A program made the translations under genes and the position numbers. Below the pieces are notes generated by a model. That model had not been told where the DNA came from. It saw nothing but the letters and a program-made list of their open reading frames with translations, and did no database searches. Shown piece by piece: positions 16,496 to 26,085 of a DNA stretch of 64,000 bases. The stretch covers positions 62,001-126,000 of the forward strand of contig CAZFJL010000003.1 of assembly GCA_964518905.1 (NCBI GenBank). The letters are read 5' to 3'. Every line of letters starts with the position of its first letter. Positions within the stretch are counted from its first letter, which is position 1. Source of the stretch: RDYZ01 sp964518905. GTDB lineage: Bacteria > Cyanobacteriota > Cyanobacteriia > Cyanobacteriales > Geitlerinemataceae.

Positions 16496-17182
16496 TTATG
16501 CACCGACGGGCATTAGCCGATCGAGACTTTCCGCAAGCTTATCGGCAATCCCCGCGATCCACTTTTCATCTTGGCGCGTATAGCTACGCGGCACATTCGT
16601 CCCCAAAATCAACACACCCCGATCGCCGATCGGCTGACAGATAATCCCCTGGGTATTCTCGGGAAAATAATTAAACTCCACACGACCGGGATAGAGCGCT
16701 AATTTAACCAAATACACCGGCTTTTTCAGCTCCAGCACCCGCTCGACGATCGTCCCCGGCGTCACTGTCTCGATCTCGGACAGCACGCCGCGCCGCATGA
16801 TCGTCCGCCCATCGATCAACACTGCCACCGACTTGGTCACCGTATTGGTCAGCAGCAAATGCGACGCCCAGGCCAGTTCGACCTGGATCGCGTCGGGGAG
16901 ATCCTCGGCGATCGCGAAACCGGGCTGACCGTCGAGTTCCACCGCGTCTGGCGGCACGGGCTGAATCCGCTGCCACAGTAGCCCCACTAAAATCAACACC
17001 GCCGCGATGATCGTCCCGACGACGTCCGATCGCGCCTGGGAGTCGGTGATCTCTGGCGTCAGTAGGATGCGATTGAGAAATAGCGCCGTCCCGGCGATGC
17101 CGCCCGCCCAAAACGGTAGCAGGCGTACAGCGTTGACATCGCGGGTATTTTTGTCGGGTGGGTCGGGGCGATCGCGAGTCAT
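16496..17182 (-). CDS. ccbB: Cofactor assembly of complex C subunit B (CCB2/CCB4 family)
   Basis: About 228 aa from the ATG at 17182. CCB proteins attach the unusual haem ci to cytochrome b6 of the b6f complex in the thylakoid membrane. Family features are two N-terminal membrane segments (LPFWAGGIAGTALFLNRILL and VVGTIIAAVLILVGLLW) followed by a soluble part with LAWASHLLLTNTVTKSVAVLIDGRTIMRRG. The ATG at 17182 is preferred over an upstream start at 17215, because GAGGAA at the end of rpaB serves as its ribosome-binding site. It lies 10 bp after rpaB, in the same operon. Confidence 0.88.
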   Translation of the reverse strand: MTRDRPDPPDKNTRDVNAVRLLPFWAGGIAGTALFLNRILLTPEITDSQARSDVVGTIIAAVLILVGLLWQRIQPVPPDAVELDGQPGFAIAEDLPDAIQVELAWASHLLLTNTVTKSVAVLIDGRTIMRRGVLSEIETVTPGTIVERVLELKKPVYLVKLALYPGRVEFNYFPENTQGIICQPIGDRGVLILGTNVPRSYTRQDEKWIAGIADKLAESLDRLMPVGA

Positions 17183-17192
17183 CGACGATTTG

Positions 17193-17921
17193 TTATTCCT
17201 CGCCTGATTCAACAATGCGCTGGAACAGATAGCCCGTACCGCGTGCCGTTAGGATTAGCTCCGGATTGCTCGGGTCTTCTTCGAGCTTGGCGCGGAGACG
17301 CGAGATGTGGACATCGACCACGCGGGTATCCACGTGACGTTCGGGCGTGTAGCCCCATACCTCTTGGAGAATTTCCGATCGCGAGAACGGCTCACCCGAT
17401 CGGCTCACCAGCAGTTCCAACAGGCTAAACTCCATCCCCGTCAACCGAATACGCTCATCGCCTTTATAAACCTGGCGCTTATTGGTATCGATGCGGATGT
17501 TATTGATCTGGATCACGCCCGAGCTGGGAATGCCCGTCACGCCATTTTTATCGACGCGGCGCAGCACCGATCGAATTCGCGCTTCGAGTTCCTTCGGCGA
17601 AAACGGCTTGACGACATAATCATCCGCGCCCAGCTCCAGACCGGTGATGCGATCGGCCACATCGCCCAGCGCCGTCAGCATGATAATCGGCACATCCGAC
17701 TCTTTGCGGAGTTCCTGACACACGCCATAACCGTCGAGCTTGGGCATCATCACATCGAGGACAACGAGATCGGGACAAGAATCTCGGAAGGTTTCGAGTG
17801 CTTCTTCACCATCGGCGGCAGTCACGACGTCGTAACCGATCATCGCGAGTCGGGTTTCGAGAATGCGCCGAATGCTCGCCTCGTCATCAACCACTAGAAT
17901 TCTTTCTTTTTGATTATCCAA
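17193..17921 (-). CDS. rpaB: Response regulator RpaB (Ycf27), OmpR family
   Basis: 242 aa. RpaB is the essential cyanobacterial regulator that binds HLR1 sites and controls high-light and photosystem genes. The receiver domain has the acidic pair VDDE at 11-14, the phospho-acceptor Asp56 in VVLDVMMP, and Lys in YVVKPFSPKE. The C-terminal winged-helix DNA-binding domain has LTGMEFSLLELLVSRSGEPFSR and RHVDTRVVDVHISRLRAKLE. The near-complete match to Ycf27 sequences separates it from RpaA. The start is TTG at 17921. It is followed directly by ccbB. Its partner kinase (NblS/Hik33) is not in the window. Confidence 0.95.
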   Translation of the reverse strand: MDNQKERILVVDDEASIRRILETRLAMIGYDVVTAADGEEALETFRDSCPDLVVLDVMMPKLDGYGVCQELRKESDVPIIMLTALGDVADRITGLELGADDYVVKPFSPKELEARIRSVLRRVDKNGVTGIPSSGVIQINNIRIDTNKRQVYKGDERIRLTGMEFSLLELLVSRSGEPFSRSEILQEVWGYTPERHVDTRVVDVHISRLRAKLEEDPSNPELILTARGTGYLFQRIVESGEE

Positions 17922-18188
17922 GATTCTTTTCGCCCCTTAACCTAAACGCTTGGCTATTTAAAGCTTGATTTCGTTTTGAGTGTGTTCCTTTAGGATACTA
18001 GCGCATTGCCTGGGATGTTGTGTTGGTCAAATCCTTGCACGCTATATCTTTCACGGATTCTTATCGCCAGACGGTCAAAAGCATGAAATGTTAAGAGATG
18101 ATACGAGAATTCAGGTACGGTAATGCGTTTCTAAGATGGTTAGGATTGTAGCGGCTTTGATCGCTCTCCACAGCGCTGCACGGCAGTT

Positions 18189-19820
18189 ATGGCTAAAGCA
18201 AAAACGACCTATATCTGTTCTGATTGTGGCGCTGAATCACGACAATATTTCGGACGCTGCCCCGACTGCGGCAACTGGAATACCTTGATCGAATCGATCG
18301 TTGATACAAGTCCGCCGCCCGCCGCGAGCAAACGCGCGATCGATCTTGCGTCTGTCAAAGCACCGAAACCCGGACAGCATCGCGCAACGCCAGCCCCCGC
18401 GAGACCAGCGCAATCGGTGCGGCTCGCGGAGATGTCCGACATTGGGATTACGCGGATGTCGTCGGGCTATGCGGAGTTCGATCGCGTGCTCGGTGGCGGC
18501 ATTGTCGAAGGGTCGCTGGTGCTGGTGGGGGGCGAGCCGGGGATTGGCAAGTCCACGCTGTTGTTGCAGACGGCGAGCCAGTTGGCGGGACGATCGCGGG
18601 TGCTGTACGTGTCGGCGGAGGAGTCGGGGCAGCAGGTGAAGCTACGAGCGCAGCGGATTTTGGCGGATTTGCAGGAGTTTGGGGCGATCGAGGATGAGGC
18701 CGAGTCTGAGACCGAATCGCGGCCAGATTTAGCGATCGGGCAGAGTCCGCAGCATAAATCGGGCAAGCAAAGCAAACCGATCAATCAGGGTAAACAAAAA
18801 AATACCGATCGCGACATGCCCGCCTGGGATGCCAGCGCCGCTGATTTTTACCTACTCCCCGAAACCGATCTCGAAACCATCCTCACCGAACTCGAATCGC
18901 TCCAGCCCCAAGTTGCCGTGATCGACAGCATCCAGCGAATTTACTTCAAAGCTTTGGCCTCGGCTCCGGGTTCAGTGGCGCAGGTGCGGGAGTGTACGTC
19001 GGCGCTGATGCAGGTGGCGAAACGAACGGGGGTGTCGCTGTTTCTGGTCGGCCACGTGACGAAGGACGGCGCGATCGCGGGGCCGCGTACCTTAGAACAC
19101 CTCGTCGATACGGTTCTATTTTTCGAGGGCGATCGCTTCGCCAGTCATCGCCTGTTGCGATCGATGAAAAACCGTTTTGGCCCCACCCACGAAATCGGCG
19201 TGTTTGAAATGGTGGCACGGGGATTGCGTGAAGTGGCGAACCCTTCGGAGCTATTCCTCAGCAGCCGCGACGAGATGGTTTCGGGAACCGCGACGATCGT
19301 CGCCTGCGAAGGAACCCGCCCGATCGTCGTCGAAGTTCAAGCCCTCGTTAGCCCTACCAGTTTCGGCACACCGCGCCGATCGACCACGGGTATCGACAGC
19401 AGCCGCCTCCAACAAATCCTCGCCGTCCTCGAAAAACGGGTCGGCATTCCCCTCTCGAAACTCGACACCTACGTCGCCTCCGTCGGTGGGCTGCGCGTGG
19501 AGGAACCAGCGGCGGATCTGGGCGTGGCGATCGCGGTGGTGGCGGCGTTTCGCGATCGGATTGTCGATGCGAATACGGTGACGATTGGCGAAGTTGGCCT
19601 GGGCGGGCAGGTGCGCCCCGTACCGCAATTGGAGCTACGGCTACGCGAGGCGGCCAAGCTGGGCTTTCAACGGGCGATCGTGCCGCGCGGCAAAGCCTAC
19701 CCGGACATTGGCATGGAGATCATCCAAGTATCACGGGTTTTGGATGCAATTTTGGCCGCTCTGCCGCGCGATGAAGCGGGTCGCTCCGTCGATAAACCGT
19801 CAAAGGAGATAGACGAATGA
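18189..19820 (+). CDS. radA: DNA repair protein RadA
   Basis: 543 aa. RadA is a RecA-like ATPase and branch-migration helicase in recombinational repair. Domains: an N-terminal zinc finger (CSDCGAES...CPDCGNW), the ATPase with Walker A GGEPGIGKST near residues 115-124, the RadA-specific KNRFG motif in SMKNRFGPTHEIG, and a C-terminal Lon-protease-like domain lacking the catalytic Ser-Lys pair. Compared with the usual 450-460 aa, it has a polar insertion of about 50 residues between the Walker A region and Walker B (DEAESETESRPDLA to NTDRDMPAWD). Such inserts are common in cyanobacterial RadA. Confidence 0.95.
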   Translation: MAKAKTTYICSDCGAESRQYFGRCPDCGNWNTLIESIVDTSPPPAASKRAIDLASVKAPKPGQHRATPAPARPAQSVRLAEMSDIGITRMSSGYAEFDRVLGGGIVEGSLVLVGGEPGIGKSTLLLQTASQLAGRSRVLYVSAEESGQQVKLRAQRILADLQEFGAIEDEAESETESRPDLAIGQSPQHKSGKQSKPINQGKQKNTDRDMPAWDASAADFYLLPETDLETILTELESLQPQVAVIDSIQRIYFKALASAPGSVAQVRECTSALMQVAKRTGVSLFLVGHVTKDGAIAGPRTLEHLVDTVLFFEGDRFASHRLLRSMKNRFGPTHEIGVFEMVARGLREVANPSELFLSSRDEMVSGTATIVACEGTRPIVVEVQALVSPTSFGTPRRSTTGIDSSRLQQILAVLEKRVGIPLSKLDTYVASVGGLRVEEPAADLGVAIAVVAAFRDRIVDANTVTIGEVGLGGQVRPVPQLELRLREAAKLGFQRAIVPRGKAYPDIGMEIIQVSRVLDAILAALPRDEAGRSVDKPSKEIDE

Positions 19821-19858
19821 GCCACAACGTGGATCAATTGAGAACACATTATTTCAAT

Positions 19859-19918
19859 GTTCGTCTGTAAGTTCGTCCGTAACTTTGTCCGTAACTTTGT
19901 CCGCAATTTCGTCCCGAG
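19859..19918. repeat. Five-copy 12-bp tandem repeat
   Basis: Consecutive 12-bp units GTTCGTCTGTAA, GTTCGTCCGTAA, CTTTGTCCGTAA, CTTTGTCCGCAA and a diverged fifth lie between radA and the glycosyltransferase gene, ending 20 bp before the GTG at 19939. Adjacent units differ by one to three bases. A period of 12 is out of phase with coding only by chance here, since the region has no recognisable protein. Confidence 0.85.
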
Positions 19919-19938
19919 CCTGAACTCGTGAGATCTTA

Positions 19939-20964
19939 GTGAATAGCCTATCCTCCGGGATTTCGACCACGTTAGCGTCCATCGATCGTCCGCTGGATTT
20001 ATCGGTGGTTGTGCCGCTCTATAACGAGGTCGAGAGTCTTCCCCGGCTGATCGCGGCGATCGAAGCAAGTTTAAAAAACACCGACTTACGCTACGAAATT
20101 GTCTGTGTGGATGATGGCTCACGGGATGGGACGGCGGCGTTATTGAAGCAATTGGCGATCGAGCGTGATGATCTCAGCGCCGTGTTGCTGCGTCGAAACT
20201 ACGGCCAAACTCCGGCGATGGCAGCGGGGTTTAAGGTTGCCCAAGGGCGCGTTATCGTCACGATGGATGGGGACTTGCAAAATGACCCGGCGGATATTCC
20301 GGCGCTGTATGCCAAGTTAGAAGAGGGGTACGACCTCGTGAGCGGCTGGCGCAAAAATCGCCAGGATGACGCACTCACGCGGCTCTTACCCTCCAAAATC
20401 GCCAACGGCATCATTAGCCGCGTCACGGGCGTCAAGCTGAATGATTACGGCTGTTCGCTGAAGGCGTATCGCGCGGAAATCGTCGAGGACATGAACCTCT
20501 ATGGCGAACTACACCGCTTTCTCCCGGCGCTGGCGTTCATCGAAGGGGCGCACATTGTCGAAGTGCCGGTGAATCACCATGCGCGGCAGTTTGGGCAGAG
20601 CAAATATGGCCTGGGTCGCACGTTTCGCGTCGTGATGGACTTAATGACGGTCTTCTTTATGAAGAAGTTTTTAACGAAGCCGATGCACGTGTTTGGCATG
20701 TTTGGCTTCGCGAGTATGAGCCTTGGGGTTGTCCTCGGGATTTACCTAACGATCGTCAAATTCGCGTTAGATCAAGATATCGGTCACCGTCCGTTGTTAA
20801 CGTTGGCGATGTTGCTCTTTTTGGGTGGGTTGCAGCTTTTGAGTTTTGGCTTAATTTCGGAGCTGTTAATGCGGACGTATCACGAGTCCCAAGGGCGACC
20901 GATTTATCGGATTCGTGAGGTGATTGGCAGTGGCGATCGGCGATCGGATCTCACTGAGTCGTAG
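19939..20964 (+). CDS. Family 2 glycosyltransferase, polyprenyl-phosphate sugar transferase type
   Basis: 341 aa. A GT-A catalytic domain (LSVVVPLYNEVESLPRL, VDDGSRDGT, MDGDLQNDP with the metal-binding Asp cluster, residues about 15-235) is followed by two membrane helices (about 250-275 and 290-315). This architecture is that of GtrB/DPM1-like enzymes, which move glucose or mannose from a nucleotide sugar onto undecaprenyl phosphate at the cytoplasmic membrane. The start is GTG at 19939. No flippase gene is adjacent. The GTAGGGTGGGCA repeat starts right after the stop codon. Confidence 0.9.
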   Translation: MNSLSSGISTTLASIDRPLDLSVVVPLYNEVESLPRLIAAIEASLKNTDLRYEIVCVDDGSRDGTAALLKQLAIERDDLSAVLLRRNYGQTPAMAAGFKVAQGRVIVTMDGDLQNDPADIPALYAKLEEGYDLVSGWRKNRQDDALTRLLPSKIANGIISRVTGVKLNDYGCSLKAYRAEIVEDMNLYGELHRFLPALAFIEGAHIVEVPVNHHARQFGQSKYGLGRTFRVVMDLMTVFFMKKFLTKPMHVFGMFGFASMSLGVVLGIYLTIVKFALDQDIGHRPLLTLAMLLFLGGLQLLSFGLISELLMRTYHESQGRPIYRIREVIGSGDRRSDLTES

Positions 20965-20965
20965 T

Positions 20966-21060
20966 CGTAGGGTGGGCACTGCCCACCACGATCAATGTGT
21001 GGCAAGGCATCGGCGATCTGGGGGCGGATCGCTCTGATGGTGGGCAATGCCCACCCTACG
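20966..21060. repeat. GTAGGGTGGGCA-type inverted repeat, copy 2
   Basis: 13-bp perfect terminal inverted repeats, CGTAGGGTGGGCA at 20966-20978 and TGCCCACCCTACG at 21048-21060, with inner palindromes GGTGGGCA-c-TGCCCACC and GGTGGGCA-a-TGCCCACC at each end. The whole 95 bp could fold into one long cruciform. It starts two bases after a stop codon and lies between two convergent genes. Confidence 0.88.
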
Positions 21061-21087
21061 GGGCTACGAGGCGAACTTTGACAACCG

Positions 21088-21606
21088 TTAGTCAACTTTT
21101 TGCAACGGACGTTCGTAGGCTTTCACGCTTTCCGGGCGAAACTTACGCATGATGGCGTTGGCCTGCTGAATTTTGAATCGATCGGCCTTGAACACGATCG
21201 GATATTCCCCTGCTTTGATGCGATCGCGATACGGACGCATATCGCCCGATCCCAAAATCAAACTCGTACCACCACTGACAAGCAGGCCACCCATTGCGCC
21301 ACCGATCGCGCCCAGCACACCGCCGATGATCTGATTCCCCAAAACACCCGCCCACTCAAACGTTTGCAGCCCCGTGATGGAGTTAAACACCACGCCACCG
21401 GCAAACCCAAACGGCGCAATCCAGGACACCATTGTCAGGGCGCGTTTGCGGGTTTCTTCGTGGGGATCGACCAGGCCGTATTCGTCCGGCGTCGTGTAGC
21501 CGCCGCCGAGAATCGTGGCAAAACCCGATAGCCCCTTGTCTTCGAGGGCGGTATACGCGGCTTCGGCGGAAATGCGATCGGCGAAAACAGTAACGAGATA
21601 TTCCAT
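21088..21606 (-). CDS. Conserved hypothetical protein with glycine-zipper membrane segments, 172 aa
   Basis: No function known. Residues 1-60 look like a small ferredoxin-fold-type domain (MEYLVTVFADRISAEAAYTALEDKGL). Residues about 62-130 contain two hydrophobic Gly-rich segments (APFGFAGGVVFNSITGL and GGVLGAIGGAMGGLLVSGG) with GxxxG spacing typical of glycine zippers. The C-terminal part is basic and soluble (FKADRFKIQQANAIMRKF). This layout resembles stress-related membrane proteins of the general-stress 17M type, but that is only a resemblance. Start ATG at 21606; it is divergent from the 1018-aa protein gene. Confidence 0.8.
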   Translation of the reverse strand: MEYLVTVFADRISAEAAYTALEDKGLSGFATILGGGYTTPDEYGLVDPHEETRKRALTMVSWIAPFGFAGGVVFNSITGLQTFEWAGVLGNQIIGGVLGAIGGAMGGLLVSGGTSLILGSGDMRPYRDRIKAGEYPIVFKADRFKIQQANAIMRKFRPESVKAYERPLQKVD

Positions 21607-21731
21607 AATTTTGGTTAGGGATTGAGCGAAATTTTACGTTGATATTATTGAAGTCTGTTGATTAACTATAGAATCAGCCCGCAAAATCAGCCGGTGCGAA
21701 CTGCCGATCGTCCCGCTAGGGGCGAGAACGC

Positions 21732-24700
21732 ATGGGATACACTGAGAAGCACGCGGAGGCTAGCGCTACCGCGCCCGATCGCAATACGCGCGATCGCGGC
21801 TCGACCCACCCCCTCAACGTAACCGCCATCGTTCGGACGACAGCCACCATGGGAACCTGGAAATTCTTGGTACAGCGTGAAGGAAAACAATCGTGGACTG
21901 CGCTGGAAGGCGAAGTGATGTCCTTGGAGCCCGGTCGCTATCGGATTGCGGCGCGGGCTCCAGTGGCGAATACGCCGATCGCGATCGAGATTGCGGTGAT
22001 GCAGCCTGACGGCGAGCGTCGTAATTATCGCCGCAGCACGCGGACGAATGATGATGGTCTGTTGGCGGTGATTCCGTTTACGGATCTGAGCGATGGGGAT
22101 TGGACGTTGACCTGTCAGACGATGGGCGGTCAGGTGAAGCCAGAGACGGCGTCGATGTCGTGGCGTGTGATTGAGCCGACACCGATCAATGCGATCGAGG
22201 TGGCTGATCCTTGGGTGGAGTCGGACAGTTTTGACGGTGTTGATGTTTTAGAAGGCGTAGCGGGCGTGACGATCGAGTCCGAAGGCGATCGTCAGGCAGA
22301 TGTACAGGCCGACTTAGCCGAAACAACGGATCTGGCCGATCGCGTGACGAAAGGTGAGGCGATCGAGTCCGAGGTCACCCCGGACGAGACAGACGAGGAA
22401 GCGCCGGAACTGTTGAAGGGCGAGATCGAGGTTCAGGCGGCGATCGATGAGACGAATGAAGCGTCAGAGAGTCTGTCAAATGACGATGATCTTGACGTTA
22501 TTAGTAACGAAGTCACAAACAAAAATGATGACGTTCAAATAAGTCCGAATCTGAACCTGGCTGAGGGGGAATCTGCCGATTTAGACGCGATTTGCAACGA
22601 AACGGAAGTCGGCGAAGAGATTCTGAGTGAGCCGGATACGGAGGTTGCGGCGATCGATCATGACCCGATCGCAGCCGAATCGGAGTCGATCGCGATCGAT
22701 CACGATTCACCTGACGCTATGGAGGCCGAGCCGGATATTTCGGCGATCGAAGTCGCGGACGCGGACGGTGACACCGAGACGTCGATCGAGGAGACCCAAC
22801 AGGGAGCCACTGCGAACGAAATAGTTAGCGCGGACGACATCGGCGATCCGGTCGAGAGCCGTCTCAGTCCGGTCGATGATGACACACTAAACGGCGCGAT
22901 CGATGATGACACGTTGAACGGTGCGATCGATGACACACTAAACGGCGCGATCGCCGTAGCCGAAGCGATCACAACTAATGTCATTGCTATGCCGGGGATG
23001 GCCGCTCATTTGCCCATAGCCTGGATCGATCAAGCAGAGTCATCGGATGCACCCGTTGCGGACGTTGCGGGGATTTCGGAAATTGTGGAAGATTCGGACG
23101 TTGCGGAAATTGCGGAAATTGCGGAAGTTGTAGACATCGCCGATCGCGTTGCGTCTCCCCCGTTAGACGAGAGCGAATCGTCCGAGGTGAAGGCACTTTC
23201 CGTCGGTGTGATGGCCGAGTTACTGAATACCGCGAAGACAACGATCGAGAGCGAGCCGCTCCCTGATGCCACCGTTCCCGACATCGCCGCCGACCCCGAG
23301 CCGCCCACCCTCACGACGTATACCCAAAGCCAACTAAAACTCCAGCTCGATCGCACCAGCTTTACCGTCGCCGCTGGTGGTACTCTCACCTTGTCCGGCC
23401 AGATCGAGGCGGATACGTCGATCGATCCCCGTTCACGTCTGGCGGGTCTGCACCTGCGCCTGCGTCTACGCGAACCGCAATCATCGCGGGTGTTAACCGT
23501 CCGTCAATTTTTGCTCGCGCCCACCGCTGGCGGCGTCCTACGCTTTGAGCGATCGGTTCCAGTTCCCGAAAGCACCACCTCAAAGCTGATACTGGGCGAG
23601 CTACTGCTGTGCGACACCGTGCCGAACACGATCGACCAACAGTCCTTTACCATCACCGCCGGTCTGGAATCCCTGCTGAATAATCTGAGCGATCGTAATC
23701 GCGCCTCCGAACCCGTGGTCTGGCAAAAAGATCAGTGGAGCGACGCCAAACAGCAGGCCGATCAGCCGCCCAAAACCACACCGCCGCTGATTCCGCTACC
23801 GCCCAAGCCGACTCTTGATCTACCCGGTTTCGCCGCGAGCCCAGTTTCGGGTATTGATAAATCTCAGCTTTTAGCCAGTTTAGGGCTAACTTCAGAGACG
23901 TCTAACGGCGGCACGTCCTCCACAAAACCAACAGATGAACCCGCCAGCGATCGGCGCGATTTTCTCTCCGTCGCTAACGCTGATCCGCACGTCGATGCCG
24001 CCGCTGAGGAGGACTCTGCCGCCCTCCATGAGGCCGATTCCACTGCGGCTCTCGATGCCAGTCGCCGCGAAGCCACCGGCTCCAACCGTTTCCCCCTTGA
24101 ACCGCTGACGCCACCGTCTCACCGTAACGATCGCTTCGTATCCCGCCTAAATCAAATCGCCCATGATAACGAACTGACAAGCTGGCTAAATGAGGGCGAT
24201 CTAGACTTCAGAAACGAGGGATTGCCGGAGGATTTTTCGAGTGGCGATCTTGCGCCGCTGACCGGAGCGAGTGAAGTGTTGACGAATGGGGCGATCGAGC
24301 GCGATCGCGAAACTTCCCAGGAAATTGTCCTCGATCGCCCTGCGGAAGAACCCCGCCGCCCGTCATTTTCGCGATCGTCAGCGACAGCGCCCGCCACGCG
24401 TCCGGTGCTACCGGCAGAAACCAGCATCCCCAGCCCCGAACTAATCGTACCGCCGGGACACCTAACCGCCGGTCGATCCATTCTTGTTCGCGCTCGTCTG
24501 CCCGAACTTAGTGCGCGAATTTATATCAAGCTCTGGATTTACGATCGCCAAAATCAGGCGTTACTCGACGGCCCGCGCTGGCTGACGGATTTTCTGCCGA
24601 TCGGCGATGGTAATGTCGAAGGCATGGTTAATCTGACGGTTCCCTATGGCGGGCTTGATGTGCAGTTTGAGGCGATCGCGGTGGAAGTGGAAACCGATCG

Positions 24701-24788
24701 GGAAAGTTACAAGACGGCGATCGAGCGCCGGATCGTGCCATCCGCTCCCCCCACCCTACCGCTCGAAAATCCTTCCCGACGACGTTAG
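21732..24788 (+). CDS. Large acidic protein with N- and C-terminal beta domains, 1018 aa
   Basis: Function unknown. A conserved-looking N-terminal part begins at the Met of MGTWKFLVQREGKQSW (ATG 21849), which may be the true start; the ATG at 21732 adds 39 low-complexity residues. Residues about 40-160 and 920-1010 look like beta-sandwich segments. Residues about 190-530 form a very acidic disordered stretch dominated by Asp, Glu, Ala and Ile, and include three tandem DDTLNGAI units (DNA 22875-22955) and an EIAEIAEV run. A further beta segment at about 545-650 (LQLDRTSFTVAAGGTLTLSGQIE) is followed by a Pro/Ser-rich linker. There is no signal peptide or membrane helix, so it is probably cytoplasmic. 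Confidence 0.82.
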   Translation: MGYTEKHAEASATAPDRNTRDRGSTHPLNVTAIVRTTATMGTWKFLVQREGKQSWTALEGEVMSLEPGRYRIAARAPVANTPIAIEIAVMQPDGERRNYRRSTRTNDDGLLAVIPFTDLSDGDWTLTCQTMGGQVKPETASMSWRVIEPTPINAIEVADPWVESDSFDGVDVLEGVAGVTIESEGDRQADVQADLAETTDLADRVTKGEAIESEVTPDETDEEAPELLKGEIEVQAAIDETNEASESLSNDDDLDVISNEVTNKNDDVQISPNLNLAEGESADLDAICNETEVGEEILSEPDTEVAAIDHDPIAAESESIAIDHDSPDAMEAEPDISAIEVADADGDTETSIEETQQGATANEIVSADDIGDPVESRLSPVDDDTLNGAIDDDTLNGAIDDTLNGAIAVAEAITTNVIAMPGMAAHLPIAWIDQAESSDAPVADVAGISEIVEDSDVAEIAEIAEVVDIADRVASPPLDESESSEVKALSVGVMAELLNTAKTTIESEPLPDATVPDIAADPEPPTLTTYTQSQLKLQLDRTSFTVAAGGTLTLSGQIEADTSIDPRSRLAGLHLRLRLREPQSSRVLTVRQFLLAPTAGGVLRFERSVPVPESTTSKLILGELLLCDTVPNTIDQQSFTITAGLESLLNNLSDRNRASEPVVWQKDQWSDAKQQADQPPKTTPPLIPLPPKPTLDLPGFAASPVSGIDKSQLLASLGLTSETSNGGTSSTKPTDEPASDRRDFLSVANADPHVDAAAEEDSAALHEADSTAALDASRREATGSNRFPLEPLTPPSHRNDRFVSRLNQIAHDNELTSWLNEGDLDFRNEGLPEDFSSGDLAPLTGASEVLTNGAIERDRETSQEIVLDRPAEEPRRPSFSRSSATAPATRPVLPAETSIPSPELIVPPGHLTAGRSILVRARLPELSARIYIKLWIYDRQNQALLDGPRWLTDFLPIGDGNVEGMVNLTVPYGGLDVQFEAIAVEVETDRESYKTAIERRIVPSAPPTLPLENPSRRR

Positions 24789-24795
24789 ACGCAGA

Positions 24796-24843
24796 CAGAG
24801 TTAAACCCAGTCAGAGTTAAACCCAGTCAGAGTTAAACCCAGT
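24796..24843. repeat. Three perfect 16-bp tandem repeats at a convergent gene junction
   Basis: CAGAGTTAAACCCAGT is repeated three times without change between the stop codons of the 1018-aa gene and the LapA-like gene. The last copy overlaps the end of the latter, so the repeat copies part of its terminal codons. Confidence 0.92.
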
Positions 24844-25921
24844 CAGAATCATCCTTCGGGGGCTGACTCCAGTCGCTATCCCAGTTTTCCGGTGGTGCTG
24901 TGTTGGCGGGTTTCGGTGTGCGATTGGTTGGCGTGCGGCGGGTCGGGGGTTCGTCTTGCGGGTCGGGACGATCGGAGCTGTGCGGTGGTGCGGGACGCGG
25001 CGATCGCGCTGGGCGTGCAGGATTTGGTGAAGATGCGGGGCGATCGGTGGGTTCAATAATGGGCGTGATTTCTTCTAATGCATCGAGCGAATCAAGGCGC
25101 GTGTTTCCTGCTCGGGTTGGTAGATCGATCGGGACTCGTCGATCAGTATTGGCAGTATTGGGATCAGGCGATTCGGTATTTTTTCCCAAGTTGAGCGGTA
25201 TATTCTCAGGCTCTGAGGGCTTTTTTTCGTAGCTAAAGGAGTAGACGCTGCCCTGGCGATAGACCTCCACCGGTTGCTGGTGTAGTTCGTAGCGTGAGTT
25301 GGGCGGTAGATTGAGCGGTTCGCCCGGTTTGCCCGATTCGCCCGGTTCACCCGGTTCACTCTGATCGTCTGAATCGTCTAACTCTTCAGAAAACGGCTCT
25401 GAGAACTCCCCCGCTGATGCTTCTGAGATGCCCTCGGGTGAAATGTCATCGAGTGACTTCGGTATCACAGACGGATTGATCGTCGCTTCGTCTTCTAGCA
25501 GCTCCCACGGTTCGCGCGGCGGTTCGAGATCGGGCGCAAATTGCGAAACCTGCCGATCGCGATCGTCCCAGGCTTCATCGTCATCCCAAACTTCGGTGGC
25601 CTCATTGATCGGCTCGTCCTGGTTTTTACCGAAGCGGCGACGTGGCGGTCTGGAACCGGGCACGGGGTCGTTCGGATGATCGCGGAACGTGCGCGATCGC
25701 GGCGATGGCGAATGCCCCGATCCACCGATTGACACCAAGAACGCCAGAAGTAACATGCTCATGCTACCAACCATGATCGCTGCAATCACCCAAAGCCCAA
25801 GGGGCAGCATCGGACTCGAAACACCGAGAAAGATCACGGCGATCGGCGTTTGATTTTGTACCAGCACTAAACCAGCGATCGCCAGTAAAGCCAGTACAAT
25901 GAGCGATTTAATTCCAGACAT
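24833..25921 (-). CDS. LapA-domain (DUF1049) membrane protein with long disordered tail
   Basis: 362 aa. The first about 70 residues are the LapA domain: two membrane helices (SLIVLALLAIAGLVLVQNQ and LGLWVIAAIMVGSMSMLLLAF) joined by P-I-A-V-I-F-L. In other bacteria LapA works with LapB in lipopolysaccharide assembly. The remaining 290 residues are cytoplasmic, Pro/Asp/Ser-rich and disordered. They include collagen-like EPGEPGESGKPGEP (DNA about 25310-25350, 9-bp units) and an aromatic-acidic end (WDSDWSQPPKDDSDWV). Short LapA proteins are about 100 aa, so the tail is the peculiarity. It is convergent with the 1018-aa gene. Confidence 0.85.
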   Translation of the reverse strand: MSGIKSLIVLALLAIAGLVLVQNQTPIAVIFLGVSSPMLPLGLWVIAAIMVGSMSMLLLAFLVSIGGSGHSPSPRSRTFRDHPNDPVPGSRPPRRRFGKNQDEPINEATEVWDDDEAWDDRDRQVSQFAPDLEPPREPWELLEDEATINPSVIPKSLDDISPEGISEASAGEFSEPFSEELDDSDDQSEPGEPGESGKPGEPLNLPPNSRYELHQQPVEVYRQGSVYSFSYEKKPSEPENIPLNLGKNTESPDPNTANTDRRVPIDLPTRAGNTRLDSLDALEEITPIIEPTDRPASSPNPARPARSPRPAPPHSSDRPDPQDEPPTRRTPTNRTPKPANTAPPENWDSDWSQPPKDDSDWV

Positions 25922-26085
25922 AAGGCGATCGCGCTACAGATGAAGGAGCCAAGTGGACGGTCTATCGGGTTTTATTTGATTCTATTATCGACGATCCCGC
26001 TGGGTTCACCGCGATCGTCGATGATAGATAGTGACGATAAAACCAATTTGGCCAGAATCTCGATCCGTTTGGTTCCCCGACTGCC

